The notes under the pieces were generated by a model. It was not told the DNA's origin, did no database searches, and saw only the letters and a program-made list of their open reading frames with translations. This document shows, piece by piece, positions 33,430 through 43,100 of a stretch of DNA of 64,000 nt. The DNA is from Rhodoferax_B sp049316285 (GTDB taxonomy: Bacteria > Pseudomonadota > Gammaproteobacteria > Burkholderiales > Burkholderiaceae_C): contig NZ_JBMOXA010000011.1 in NCBI RefSeq assembly GCF_049316285.1, forward strand, positions 124,001 to 188,000, given 5' to 3'. The position numbers were made by a program, and so were the translations under genes. The number at the start of each line of letters is the position of its first letter. Position 1 is the first letter of the stretch.

Positions 33430-35507
33430 GTGAGTGCACCTCTAAGGATAGGGCCGATGCGAATGGTGTGTGTTTCAGGAATTTCACTGTGCGCCAGCAC
33501 CTGCAGCCGCGGGGCGACGCGGCGAACCAGGCGCGAGATGGCATTGCGAATCGGGTCGGGTACCAGCAGGCAGGCCGGCACGCCAAGTTCTTCTTGCTTC
33601 AGTGCCACGTCGGCGGCGCTGCGGGTCAGCATTTCGGCGACGCTGGGGTCCAGCGACGGACCGGCGGTGTTGCCCAGGGCTTGCACCAGCATGCGTTCCA
33701 GGCTGGGCTCTATGGCAATCACGTTCAGTTCGCGCACCGGGCCGTAAATCTGCTGCACGATGGCCGGGGCCAGCGCCACACGGATGCGGCGGGCGAGTTC
33801 GGCGGGGTCGGTGGTGCTGGTGGCATGCTCGGCCAGCGACTCGACGATGGTGCGAATGTCGCGGATGTGCACAGACTCTTCCAGCAGCAACTGCAGGACT
33901 TTCTGGAATGTGGCAATCGAGACCATTTTGGGAACAACTTCTTCGATCAACTTTGGCGCTTGGCGGCTGATGTGATCCACCAGCTGCTGGGTTTCTGTCC
34001 GGCTCAGCAAACGGGCTGCCTGGACTTGCATCAAGTGTGACAAATGCGTCGCCATCACGGTTTCCGAATCAACCACGGTAAAACCTGCCAATTGCGCCGC
34101 TTCCTTCTGGCGTTCGTCTATCCAGTGGGCTGGCAAGCCAAACGCGGGGTCGGTGGTGGCGGTGCCAATCAGTGGTGTGGTGATGCCGCCGGGGTTGATG
34201 GCCAGGTACATGCCGGGGAAGGCTTCGCCTTCACCCACCACCACGCCGCGCAGTGTGATGCGGTAGGCGCTGGGTTTCAGTTCCAGGTTGTCGCGCACGT
34301 GCACGGCAGGTGGCAGGAAACCCACCTCCTGCGCAAACTTGCGCCGCACCCCCTTGATGCGGGTGAGCAAATCGCCCTGGCGGGACTTGTCGACCAGGGT
34401 GATCAGGCGGTAGCCCAGTTCCAGGCCCAGCAGGTCCACGGGTTGCAAGTCGTCCCAGGTGGCTTCGCCATCGGTGGGCGAGGGCGGTGCGACGACCGCG
34501 GTGTCTGCGGGCGGCGGACGGCGTGCAATCAGCCAGGCGCCATAACCCAGGACCGCGGCCATGGACAGAAACACCAGGTGCGGCATGTTGGGCACCAGGC
34601 CCAGCAGCGCCAGAATGCCAGCGGTGATGGCCAGCACTTTGGGGGAGGTGAACAATTGGCCAACGATCTGTTTGCTGATGTCGTCGTCCTTGCCCACGCG
34701 CGAGACCACCATGGCCGCTGCCACAGAGACCAACAGGCCGGGAATTTGCGCCACCAGCGCATCACCCACGGCCAGCAGGATGTAGCTGTCGGCGGCTTGT
34801 TTGGCGCTGAGGTCGTGTTGCAACATGCCGATGGTGAAGCCACCGACGATGTTGATGAGCAGAATCAAGATGCCGGCGACGGCATCGCCGCGCACAAACT
34901 TCGAGGCACCGTCCATGGAGCCGAAGAAATCGGCTTCCTCGGCCACTTCGGCACGGCGGCGTTTGGCTTCCTTTTCGTTGATCAGACCGGCGTTCAAGTC
35001 GGCATCCACCGCCATCTGTTTGCCGGGCATGGCGTCCAGGGTGAAACGCGCCGAGACTTCGGCAATGCGTTCTGCACCTTTGGTCACCACGATGAAGTTG
35101 ATGACCACCAGGATGGCAAACACGATCAAGCCGACGGCGAAGTTGCCACCGATCAGAAAGTGTCCGAACGCTTCGATCACCGCGCCTGCAGCGCCGGGGC
35201 CGGTGTGCCCTTCGAGCAGCACCACCCGGGTGGAGGCGACGTTGAGCGACAGCCGCATCAGGGTGGTCAGCAGCAGCACCGATGGAAACGCCGCGAAGTC
35301 CAGCGGCCGGATCATGTAGGCGGCGACCATCATCACCATCAGCGCCACGGCGATGTTGACGGTGAAGAAGATGTCGAGCAGCCAGGCCGGCATCGGCAGA
35401 ACCATCATCGACAGGATGGCGATCACCAGGATTGGTGCCGACACCCCTTGCATGAGTGCGGCATTCTTGCCCACCCATAGTTTCATGGAATTGACTTGCG
35501 TGTTCAT
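33426..35507 (-). CDS. flhA: Flagellar export gate protein FlhA
   Basis: The 693-residue protein has an N-terminal eight-helix membrane domain including the FHIPEP-type signature region (RLSLNVASTRVVLLEGHTGPGAAGAVIEAFGHFLIGGNFAVG), followed by a cytoplasmic domain (AARLLSRTETQQLVDHISRQAPKLIEEVVP, DIRTIVESLAEHA). The proton-driven export gate platform binds chaperone-substrate complexes. It overlaps flhB by 4 bp. Confidence 0.96.
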   Translation of the reverse strand: MNTQVNSMKLWVGKNAALMQGVSAPILVIAILSMMVLPMPAWLLDIFFTVNIAVALMVMMVAAYMIRPLDFAAFPSVLLLTTLMRLSLNVASTRVVLLEGHTGPGAAGAVIEAFGHFLIGGNFAVGLIVFAILVVINFIVVTKGAERIAEVSARFTLDAMPGKQMAVDADLNAGLINEKEAKRRRAEVAEEADFFGSMDGASKFVRGDAVAGILILLINIVGGFTIGMLQHDLSAKQAADSYILLAVGDALVAQIPGLLVSVAAAMVVSRVGKDDDISKQIVGQLFTSPKVLAITAGILALLGLVPNMPHLVFLSMAAVLGYGAWLIARRPPPADTAVVAPPSPTDGEATWDDLQPVDLLGLELGYRLITLVDKSRQGDLLTRIKGVRRKFAQEVGFLPPAVHVRDNLELKPSAYRITLRGVVVGEGEAFPGMYLAINPGGITTPLIGTATTDPAFGLPAHWIDERQKEAAQLAGFTVVDSETVMATHLSHLMQVQAARLLSRTETQQLVDHISRQAPKLIEEVVPKMVSIATFQKVLQLLLEESVHIRDIRTIVESLAEHATSTTDPAELARRIRVALAPAIVQQIYGPVRELNVIAIEPSLERMLVQALGNTAGPSLDPSVAEMLTRSAADVALKQEELGVPACLLVPDPIRNAISRLVRRVAPRLQVLAHSEIPETHTIRIGPILRGALT

Positions 35508-36661
35508 GTGGCGCTCTCTGGGAGAACAGTCTTGCTAAGGGGGTCCAGCTCGGGCGGGACAAAAGGCTGGGCAAAAATATCGGGCATGGGGCCTTCACCA
35601 CGCATGGCGGCTTTGACGCGGTACACATAGGCCAGCACCTGCGCCACCGCGGTGTAGAGCGAGGAGGGAATTTCTTTGTTCAGATCGGCGTGGGCATACA
35701 GGGCGCGCGCCAGGGTGGGGGACTGCAGCACGGGGATGGAATGGGCGTTGGCCACTTCGCGGATCTTCATGGCGACCAGGTCGGCACCCTTGGAGATGAC
35801 TTGCGGCGCAACCATGGTCTTTTCGTCGTATTTCAGGGCGACGGCAAAGTGGGTCGGGTTCATCAACACAAAGTCGGCCTTGGGCACCGCGCTGACACTG
35901 CTGCGGTTGGCGATTTCGCGTGCGCGGCTACGCATGCGGCCCTTCATCTGCTGGTTGCCGTCAGCCTCTTTGTGTTCCTGCTTCACTTCCTGGTGCGACA
36001 TCTTCAAGCGCTTGTGCAGCAGGAAGCGCTGCAGCGGCACATCGATCAGCGCCACGGCAAACACCACCAGCATCAGCATCGCCAGGCCGGAGGTAATCCA
36101 TTGCGCCAGCTGGGACAAGGCCGACACCGAAGGTTGCATGATGAGTGAAGCCACCGATTGCAGGCTGCTGGAGATGTAGCTCCAGGACACCGCAAACAGA
36201 ATCGAGGTGATGAGCACGAGCTTGGCCACGTCGGTCAACTGCTGCAGGGAGAACAGCCGGGTGATACCGCTCAGGGGGTTGAGCCGGGTCAGGTCGGGCA
36301 TCACCGGCTTGGTGCTGGCGATCCAGCCGCCTGCGGCAATGGTGCTGCCGATGGCGGCAGCGAGCACGATGAACGCAAACGCCGCGCTGGACAAAAGACC
36401 GATGGCGGTCATGTTCATCAGGCGGTCGAGCATGATGTTGGGGTTGTTGACCGTGCCCGTGCCAAACGTCAGCTGCTGGCTGATGCTGAGCTTGAAGCGC
36501 TCGAAAGCGGCTGGTCCGAAGATCAGCAAGGACGTCAATCCCACGCCTAACACGGCGAGGTGGGACAGTTCTTTCGAGCGGGAGGCCTGACCATCCTTGC
36601 GCGCCTGCTGAAGCTTTCGCTCAGTGGCGGGTAGGTTTTTGTCTTGGCTGGATGATTCCAT
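35504..36661 (-). CDS. flhB: Flagellar export switch protein FlhB
   Basis: The 385-residue product has four membrane helices and a cytoplasmic domain with the autocleavage motif NPTH in LMNPTHFAVALKY, the switch that changes export from hook to filament. The N-terminus shows KNLPATERKLQQARKDGQASRSKELSHL. It overlaps flhA by 4 bp. A 100-bp spacer separates it from cheZ and contains a short GC-rich hairpin near 36727-36740. Confidence 0.96.
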   Translation of the reverse strand: MESSSQDKNLPATERKLQQARKDGQASRSKELSHLAVLGVGLTSLLIFGPAAFERFKLSISQQLTFGTGTVNNPNIMLDRLMNMTAIGLLSSAAFAFIVLAAAIGSTIAAGGWIASTKPVMPDLTRLNPLSGITRLFSLQQLTDVAKLVLITSILFAVSWSYISSSLQSVASLIMQPSVSALSQLAQWITSGLAMLMLVVFAVALIDVPLQRFLLHKRLKMSHQEVKQEHKEADGNQQMKGRMRSRAREIANRSSVSAVPKADFVLMNPTHFAVALKYDEKTMVAPQVISKGADLVAMKIREVANAHSIPVLQSPTLARALYAHADLNKEIPSSLYTAVAQVLAYVYRVKAAMRGEGPMPDIFAQPFVPPELDPLSKTVLPESAT

Positions 36662-36761
36662 GGCAATGGGGCATTAACGGTTTCCCATTGTCTGCACCCC
36701 ATGCCAGGGCTAAAGGCGGAAAAGTGGGGCGCTTGCCCCTCTTATCCCAAGCCTTGCGGGC

Positions 36762-37406
36762 TTAGAACCCGAGGCTTGCCAGCAGATCGTCGACCTGCGA
36801 TTGGTCGGTGACCACGTCTCCGCCTGGATTGGCGTCAACCACCGGGCCGGCCAGTTTTTCTGGTGGCTTGGCTGGCGCCGCAGCGACCGCCAACTCGGTG
36901 CCAGGTGGTGCGGTCTTGATCAGCAGCTGCACCAACTGGTCTTCAATGGTGGCGGCGAGATTCACCACCCGCGCAATGACCTGGCCCGTCAGATCGTGAA
37001 AATCCTGGGCCATCATGATTTCGGTGAGGTGGCTGTCGATGTCCTTGGTGGCTCGCTCCACATCTGCCACGAAGTTGTAGACCGCACCGGTCGCGACCGC
37101 ATGTACGGGGTCCTTGACAAGCAAGGCACCGACGCGGCGGGTTTCGTCGGCGATGTAGTCGTGTTGTGTCTTCGCCATTTCCACCCGCATCAGCACCTTT
37201 TCGGCGGCTTCGCCGGTGAGGCGGGCGATGTAGGACAGGCGGGACTGGGCGTCCGGCAGTTCGCTGACACTGCCTTTGAGTTTGTCGGTGTATCCGAGCT
37301 CATTCAGCGAGTCGTGTAATTGCCGAGTCAACAACCCAATCTTGTGGTGAACATCGGATTCAACGGCATCCGACTCCACTTGCGTTGAGGTCGGATCGTT
37401 GCTCAT
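36762..37406 (-). CDS. cheZ: Chemotaxis phosphatase CheZ
   Basis: The 214-residue helical protein ends QVDDLLASLGF, the CheY-binding tail of CheZ, and has the central catalytic region (EIMMAQDFHDLTGQVIARVV) with the DxxxQ residues that attack phospho-CheY. It overlaps cheY by 4 bp, as is common. Confidence 0.94.
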   Translation of the reverse strand: MSNDPTSTQVESDAVESDVHHKIGLLTRQLHDSLNELGYTDKLKGSVSELPDAQSRLSYIARLTGEAAEKVLMRVEMAKTQHDYIADETRRVGALLVKDPVHAVATGAVYNFVADVERATKDIDSHLTEIMMAQDFHDLTGQVIARVVNLAATIEDQLVQLLIKTAPPGTELAVAAAPAKPPEKLAGPVVDANPGGDVVTDQSQVDDLLASLGF

Positions 37407-37798
37407 TCTTGTTGCAGCCCGAGTTTCTTCAGGATTGCCAGCACCTTGTCTTCGAGAATCGCTTTGGTAAAGGGTTTGACGATGTAGCCGGCGGCACCAC
37501 CTTGGGCGGCCATCACGATGTCTTCCTTGCGGGCTTCCGCGGTCACCATCAGCACCGGAATGTGTTTGAGCTTCTCGTCTGCCTTGACGGCTGTGAGCAG
37601 TTCAAACCCATTCATATTGGGCATGTTGATGTCGCTGACAACAAAGTCAAAATGCCCGTTGCGCAGTTTGTTTAATGCTGCGGCGCCATCTTCGGCTTCT
37701 TCGGCATCGGCGAAGCCGCTTTCTTTGAGCAGGTTGCGCACAATGCGACGCATTGTGGAGAAGTCGTCTACGATTAGAAAACGTAGTTCGTTTGCCAC
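37403..37798 (-). CDS. cheY: Chemotaxis response regulator CheY
   Basis: The 131-residue receiver domain has the acidic pair and phospho-acceptor (FLIVDDFSTMRRIVRNLL, VVSDINMPNMNG), the Thr of VLMVTAEA and the Lys of YIVKPFT. The start is GTG at 37798, with AAAGGG six bases upstream; the longer open frame to 37981 adds an unlikely basic extension. CheY-P binds the motor switch (FliM) to reverse rotation. Confidence 0.95.
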   Translation of the reverse strand: MANELRFLIVDDFSTMRRIVRNLLKESGFADAEEAEDGAAALNKLRNGHFDFVVSDINMPNMNGFELLTAVKADEKLKHIPVLMVTAEARKEDIVMAAQGGAAGYIVKPFTKAILEDKVLAILKKLGLQQE

Positions 37799-37871
37799 GG
37801 GTGACCCTTTCGATGTGGGGTTGCTAAAAAGAGGCGCATCTAATGGATCCTCGGTAACTCCGATCACAAAC

Positions 37872-38831
37872 CTACGGTTTCTGCCCCGTCGGTTGCGGAT
37901 TTTGCACAGGCTCGGCCGCAGATTGTGTCTCGGACGGTATTGTGGCACTACTATTGCCCAGTAAGCGGGCTTCAGCTTCACGTGTCATCACCGTAATGCT
38001 GATGCGGCGGTTGACCGGGGCCAATGGGTTGCTTGTGTCCAACAAACTGCTGGATGCCAGGCCCACGACGCGAGCCATTTTGTCGTCTGGCATGCCCGCC
38101 GCCACCAATTCCCGGCGTGAAGAGTTGGCCCGGTCGGCAGACAATTCCCAGTTGCTATAGCCACGTTCGCCGTTGCCATAGGGTGTGCGGTCGGTGTGCC
38201 CGGCCAGGCTGACGCGGTTCTCAATGCCGCTCAGGGCCGAGCCGATTTCGCGCAAGATATCGCGCATATAAGGCTTCACCAGGGCGCTGCCGCTGTCGAA
38301 CATGGGGCGGCTCTGGTCGTCGATGATCTGTATCTGCAGCCCGTCGGGTGTTTGTTCTATCTTGATCTGCGAGCGGTATTCCGTCAGCTTGGGGCTGTTG
38401 GTGATCATGGCGTCGATCTTGGCACGCAGTGCCGCCATGCGGTTGCGATCCAGCCGCGCCAGTTCAGCCTTGGCGGCGGCTTCGGCGGCCTTTTTTTGTG
38501 CCGCAGCTTCTTCTGCGCTCTGCGGGCTCTTATTGGCTTGCCCCACGTCTTTGGTGAGATCGGCGCCGCCGCCGTTCAAGATGCTGTTGCTCGCGCCCGC
38601 GCCCGTGCCGCCTTGCATGGCCACTTTCAGTGGGGCATTGAAATAGTCGGAAAGTCCCTTGCGGTCGCCTTCTGTGGTGGAGCCTAGCAGCCACATCAGC
38701 AGAAAAAACGCCATCATGGCGGTCACGAAGTCGGCGTAGGCGATCTTCCAAGCGCCGCCATGCGCCGAGTGACCACCCTTTTTGACCCGTTTGATGATGA
38801 TGGGTTGAAGCTTGCTGCCTTCGCCTGCCAT
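37872..38831 (-). CDS. motB: Flagellar stator protein MotB
   Basis: The 319-residue stator subunit has a single membrane helix with the proton-accepting Asp in AYADFVTAMMAFFLLMWLLG, a plug/linker, and a C-terminal OmpA-like peptidoglycan-binding domain (LAGHTDRTPYGNGERGYSNWELSADRAN). The Ala/Lys-rich linker (residues 105-145) is long. It follows motA with 34 bp between. Confidence 0.95.
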   Translation of the reverse strand: MAGEGSKLQPIIIKRVKKGGHSAHGGAWKIAYADFVTAMMAFFLLMWLLGSTTEGDRKGLSDYFNAPLKVAMQGGTGAGASNSILNGGGADLTKDVGQANKSPQSAEEAAAQKKAAEAAAKAELARLDRNRMAALRAKIDAMITNSPKLTEYRSQIKIEQTPDGLQIQIIDDQSRPMFDSGSALVKPYMRDILREIGSALSGIENRVSLAGHTDRTPYGNGERGYSNWELSADRANSSRRELVAAGMPDDKMARVVGLASSSLLDTSNPLAPVNRRISITVMTREAEARLLGNSSATIPSETQSAAEPVQNPQPTGQKP

Positions 38832-38865
38832 GTCAGCGTCCTACTGATTGTTTCGGTGAATTCAA

Positions 38866-39726
38866 TTACTTCTTCCCGCGAACGTGGCTTTCCAGTTCCA
38901 GGAAGCTCGGGCGTTCGGTGGAGAACAGTACTTTGCGGCCAAATTCGATGGCTGTCGCTGGGTTGTAACCCTGCATGCTGGCCAGGAGGGTGGTTTTGAT
39001 GCACTGAAACTCTTTCGAGCCTTCTTCGGTCTTTTGCTCCAGCAGGCCGGCCAATGGTTCAACCACGCCGTACGCCAGCAAAATGCCCAAAAACGTACCC
39101 ACCAGGGCCGAGGCAATCATGCCGCCCAGGACTGCCGGGGGTTGACCCACCGAGCCCATGGTGTTCACCACACCCAACACGGCCGCCACAATCCCGAAGG
39201 CAGGCAAGGCGCCTGCCAAGCGCGTCAGTGCGGCAATGGGTGCATGGGTCTCTTGGTGATGGGTTTCGATTTCGCTGTCCATCAGGGCTTCGATCTCATG
39301 CGAGTTCAGGTTGCCCGACACCATCATGCGCAAGTAATCGGTCATGAATTCGACCACGTGGTGGTCGGAGCCGACCACCGGGTATTTCTTGAAGATCTCC
39401 GAATCGTGCGGTTCTTCAACGTCCTTTTCGATCGACATCAGGCCTTCTTTGCGCGCCTTTTGCAAGATGTCGTAGAGCAGCGTCAACAGCTCGAGGTAAC
39501 GCTCTTTGGTGTATTTGGACCCCTTCAGCGCCGTGGGCAACAGCTTCAGTGTGGCCTTCAAGACCTTGGGCTGGTTGTTCACCGCGAAGGCGCCCAAGGC
39601 GCCGCCGAAGATGGTGATCAGTTCGAAGGGCAGGGCGGTCAAAATTACCCCGATGTTGCCACCGTGGAGGATGTACACGCCGAAGATGCAGCCCATCGCG
39701 ACGGCATAACCAATGAGAACGATCAT
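38866..39726 (-). CDS. motA: Flagellar stator protein MotA
   Basis: The 286-residue protein starts MIVLIGYAVAMGCIFGVYILHGGNIGVIL and has four membrane segments and the cytoplasmic loop with charged residues that contact FliG. ATG 39726 gives the family length; an upstream ATG at 39780 is unlikely. It is the first gene of the minus-strand block motA-motB-cheY-cheZ-flhB-flhA-flhF-flhG-fliA. No flhDC genes lie beside it here; the glycosylation island begins instead. Confidence 0.95.
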   Translation of the reverse strand: MIVLIGYAVAMGCIFGVYILHGGNIGVILTALPFELITIFGGALGAFAVNNQPKVLKATLKLLPTALKGSKYTKERYLELLTLLYDILQKARKEGLMSIEKDVEEPHDSEIFKKYPVVGSDHHVVEFMTDYLRMMVSGNLNSHEIEALMDSEIETHHQETHAPIAALTRLAGALPAFGIVAAVLGVVNTMGSVGQPPAVLGGMIASALVGTFLGILLAYGVVEPLAGLLEQKTEEGSKEFQCIKTTLLASMQGYNPATAIEFGRKVLFSTERPSFLELESHVRGKK

Positions 39727-40128
39727 GATTGGTTGTATTTCTGGACAAAGATCCGTAAAAGAGCGGTGAACCCTGTTCAACGAACCGCTGTGTATAAATG
39801 TATCGGATGGTGCCGCAGTCGGTGACGTTTTAAAGCAAAAGTAGCCGGGTTAAATCGGCCCATTCAACTGAATCGCCATAACGCTGCCGTGACAGGGGTT
39901 CCGGCAAGGGGAGTAAAAAGACGTTTGTGCACATCCGTTGCGCAGCATCCGAGCGTGTGTGCAGCGTAGCATCTGAGGCGCGGATTGTGCGGTTTCGCAT
40001 GCGGCGAAGTGCTGGTGATATTGCCGTCTATTCGGCTCATTCGTGTGCCTTGATGGTCTTATCCTCAGTCGGCAAAGCTGGTGCGCCCATCTACCTATGG
40101 GCGATCAGCGTTGAAACGATGGATCAAC
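39727..40128. other. Divergent spacer between motA and the giant glycosyltransferase gene
   Basis: The 402-bp spacer contains no convincing gene. I looked for sigma-28 boxes in both directions and found only half-matches (for example GCCGATTT on minus near 39855). A hairpin CGCCCAT-6-ATGGGCG lies at 40084-40103, ending 25 bp before the giant gene's start. Promoters for both genes must lie here but I cannot fix them. Confidence 0.4.
40084..40103 (+). promoter_or_regulatory. Leader hairpin before the giant glycosyltransferase gene
   Basis: CGCCCAT (40084-40090) pairs with ATGGGCG (40097-40103) across a 6-nt loop, 25 nt before ATG 40129. It could influence mRNA stability or translation. The role is inferred. 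Confidence 0.35.
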
Positions 40129-43100
40129 ATGATTGAAGCCCCCGCACCGATGGAAAGCAAGTCGTCCGAAGTGGAGAACCTGTTCGAGCAAGCCATGGCC
40201 CTGCATCAGGCCTGGGACTTTGAAGGCGCTGAACGCCTTTACCGCCAGGTCCTGGACGAGCAGCCCGAGCACGGGGACGCCCATCACAATTTGGGTGTGC
40301 TGCTGGCGATCCAGGGGCTGCAGCCGGCGGCGGCATTGCCTCATTTTGAGGCTGCGCTCAATGCGGATAGCGCTAAGCAGCAATATTGGTTCAGTTACGT
40401 CGATGCGCTGATTCGCGACGGGCAACACCCGCTGGCGCAGCAGGTGTTGATGATGGCCCGTGCGAATGGCTTGCAGCCCGCCATTGCGGCCACTTTGGAT
40501 GACCGTCTGGTTGAGCGGCCCTCGCGCGAACAGCCCGCAGAGCAAGCGTTGCCGCCGTCGATGGTTGTGCCGGAGCCGCTGCCGCATGTTCCGATGCCGG
40601 AACACGAGAAACACCAGCTGGTTGATTTGTTTCAATCGGGGCGCTACGCGCAAGGCGAGGCGCACGCCAGGGATCTGTTGCAGCTTTACCCGGACGAGGG
40701 CTTCGTTTGGAAAGCCTTGGGGTCTATGCTGCAGTCTCAGGGAAAAAAAACCGAGGCACTCGAGGTAAAGCTGCGCGCTGCAGAGTTGATGCCCGAGGAC
40801 GCAGAGCTTTTGAATAATTTGGGGCGCTCGCAGTTTGAGTTGGGCCAGATCGACGCCGCGGTTGTGGCGTTGCGGCGGGCGGTGGAACTGCGACCGGATC
40901 ACGCCGAGTCCTACAACAACCTTGGCCTGGCCTTGAATGCGCAAGGGCGTGTCGTCGATGCACACGACTGCTTTTTACGTGCCGTGGAGATCAAGCCCGA
41001 TGCGGCCGGGGTGCATAACAATTTGAGTGGTGTCTACACCACGCAGGGGCTGGTGTATGAAGCCCTTGCGGCCTTGGAAAAGGCGATTCAGATCAAGCCA
41101 GACTATCGCACCGCATTTGACAATCTGTTGTTCATTCTGAACTGCCACCCAGACAAATCGGAGACAGAAATCTACCGCATGTACCAGGAGTACGAGCGAC
41201 GATTTGGCGAGCCCCTGCGTCAAGCCTGGCGACCTTTTATGCGTAAGTCTCACTTGGGGCGACGTCTCAAGGTCGGGTATGTGTCGCCTGATTTTTGCCG
41301 TCATGCTTGTTCGTTCTTTGTCGAGCCATTGTTAGCCTGTCACGACCATTCGGTTGTGGAGGTGTACGCATATTCAGAAAAAACGACAGAAGACGAAGTC
41401 ACTCAGCGCTACAAGGGCTATGTTGACCATTGGGTGCCCACTCAGGGCATGTCGGACGACGAACTTGCGCAGCGCATTCGCGACGATGGTGTCGATGTGC
41501 TTGTGGATTTGGCCGGGCATACCAAAGGAAATCGTCTGGCGGTTTTTGCGCGCAAACCTGCACCGGTTTCATTGAGCTGGATGGGCTATGGCTATACCAC
41601 GGGGTTGCGAGCCGTCGACTATTACCTGACGGATGAAACAAGTGCTCCGCAGGGGAGTGAGCATCTATTTTCTGAAACCCTGTGGCGGCTGGCCGACTCT
41701 CCCTTCACCGCCTATCGTCCTGCGCAAGGCATGGGTGAAGTGAATGCCTTGCCCGCCAGGTCCAGGGGATACGTGACTTATGGAACCCTGACCCGGGGTG
41801 TTCGAATCAACCAGCGCTCCATCAGCGTCTGGTCTCGTGTCCTCAAGCGTGTGCCGAATGCACGCTTGGTCATCGACAGCAAGTCCTTCCTGGATGCGGC
41901 GATTCAAGAGGCGATGATCCGACGTTTTGAGGCATTTGGGATCGACAGGGCCAGACTGGATATTGGTTGCCATAGCCCGCCGTGGGATGTTTTGCGTGGC
42001 ATAGACATAGGCCTGGACTGTTTTCCGCACAACTCTGGCACAACGCTCATTGAAAGCCTCTATATGGGGGTTCCGTTTGTGAGCCTGGCGGGGCGTCCAA
42101 GCGTTGGGCGAATTGGCAGCGCGATCTTGCGCGGAGTGGGGCGACCAGAGTGGATTGCCACGACCGAAGATGAATATGTGGAAAAACTGGTCGGGCTTGC
42201 ACAAGATCTGCCGCAGCTTGAGTTGATACGCCTGCAATTGCGTGACCAGATGAAAGCCAGTGCGTTGATGGACGAAACGGGTTTTGCCCGCCGAGTTGAA
42301 GATGCCTATCGGCAGATGTTCGCGCGTTGGTTTGAGGCTCAGCCCAAAGGAGAGGGCGAGGATTTCCTGCAGTGTCTCGAACTCGATCCCATGGCTGCCC
42401 TGCAAGCCGAGTCGCTTTACAACCAGGGCAATCAAGCACGTGCTGAAAAAAACCTGGATCAGGCTTTGTCGCATTTTTCTGCCGCACTCGCCCTGCGTCC
42501 TGGCTTTGCGGAGGCGCACAACAACCTGGGCCTGGTCTACCAGGACAAAAACCAGCTGCAAAAAGCGGTAGCGTGTTATGAGGCGGCACTGCGCGTTCGC
42601 CCCGACTATGCGCTGGCGCATCACAATTTGGGCAATGCCCTGCAACACCTGGGTGATGTGGTCGAGGCCGTTGCGTGTTATCAGCGGGCCTTGTCCTACG
42701 GACTCGATTCACAGCATCTGTACGACAACCTGCTGTTCCTGCTCAACTATCACCCAGACCTGTCAGCCGAGCAGATTTTCCAAACCTACGCCGATTACGA
42801 CGCGCGTTTTGGTCAAGCTTATGCATCCAGTTGGCAGTCACACCAAAACGCCCCGGCCGCAGGTCGGGTGCTTCGCATAGCTTATGTTTCACCGGACTTT
42901 CGGCAACATGCGAGCAATCGTTTTGTAGAGCCCTTGCTTCAGCTGCACAGCCGGGAGAAATTTGAGGTCTTTGCGTATGCGGAGTTGGCGGCTGGTGACG
43001 CTGTATCCACAAGATACGCGGCTCTTGTCGACCACTGGGTGCCAACCCTGGGCATGAGTGATGAGGAAGTTGCCAACCGAATCCGGGCCGATCGCATCGA

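Noticed and set aside
34044..35480. 478-codon plus-strand open frame inside flhA
   Set aside because: FlhA is unmistakable on the minus strand; the reverse frame is His/Gln/Gly-rich without domains.
39780..39900. Sigma-28 promoter for motA
   Set aside because: A GCCGATTT -10-like match exists on minus but no acceptable -35 at 11 bp spacing; other pairings need a 16-bp spacer.
40081..40128. GTG at 40081 as start of the giant gene
   Set aside because: It lies inside a hairpin and adds a 16-residue basic extension; ATG 40129 has a better upstream GATGG.
39927..40136. Possible 69-codon ORF upstream of the giant gene
   Set aside because: No ribosome site or hydrophobic/domain pattern, and it runs into the giant gene's start; treated as leader sequence.
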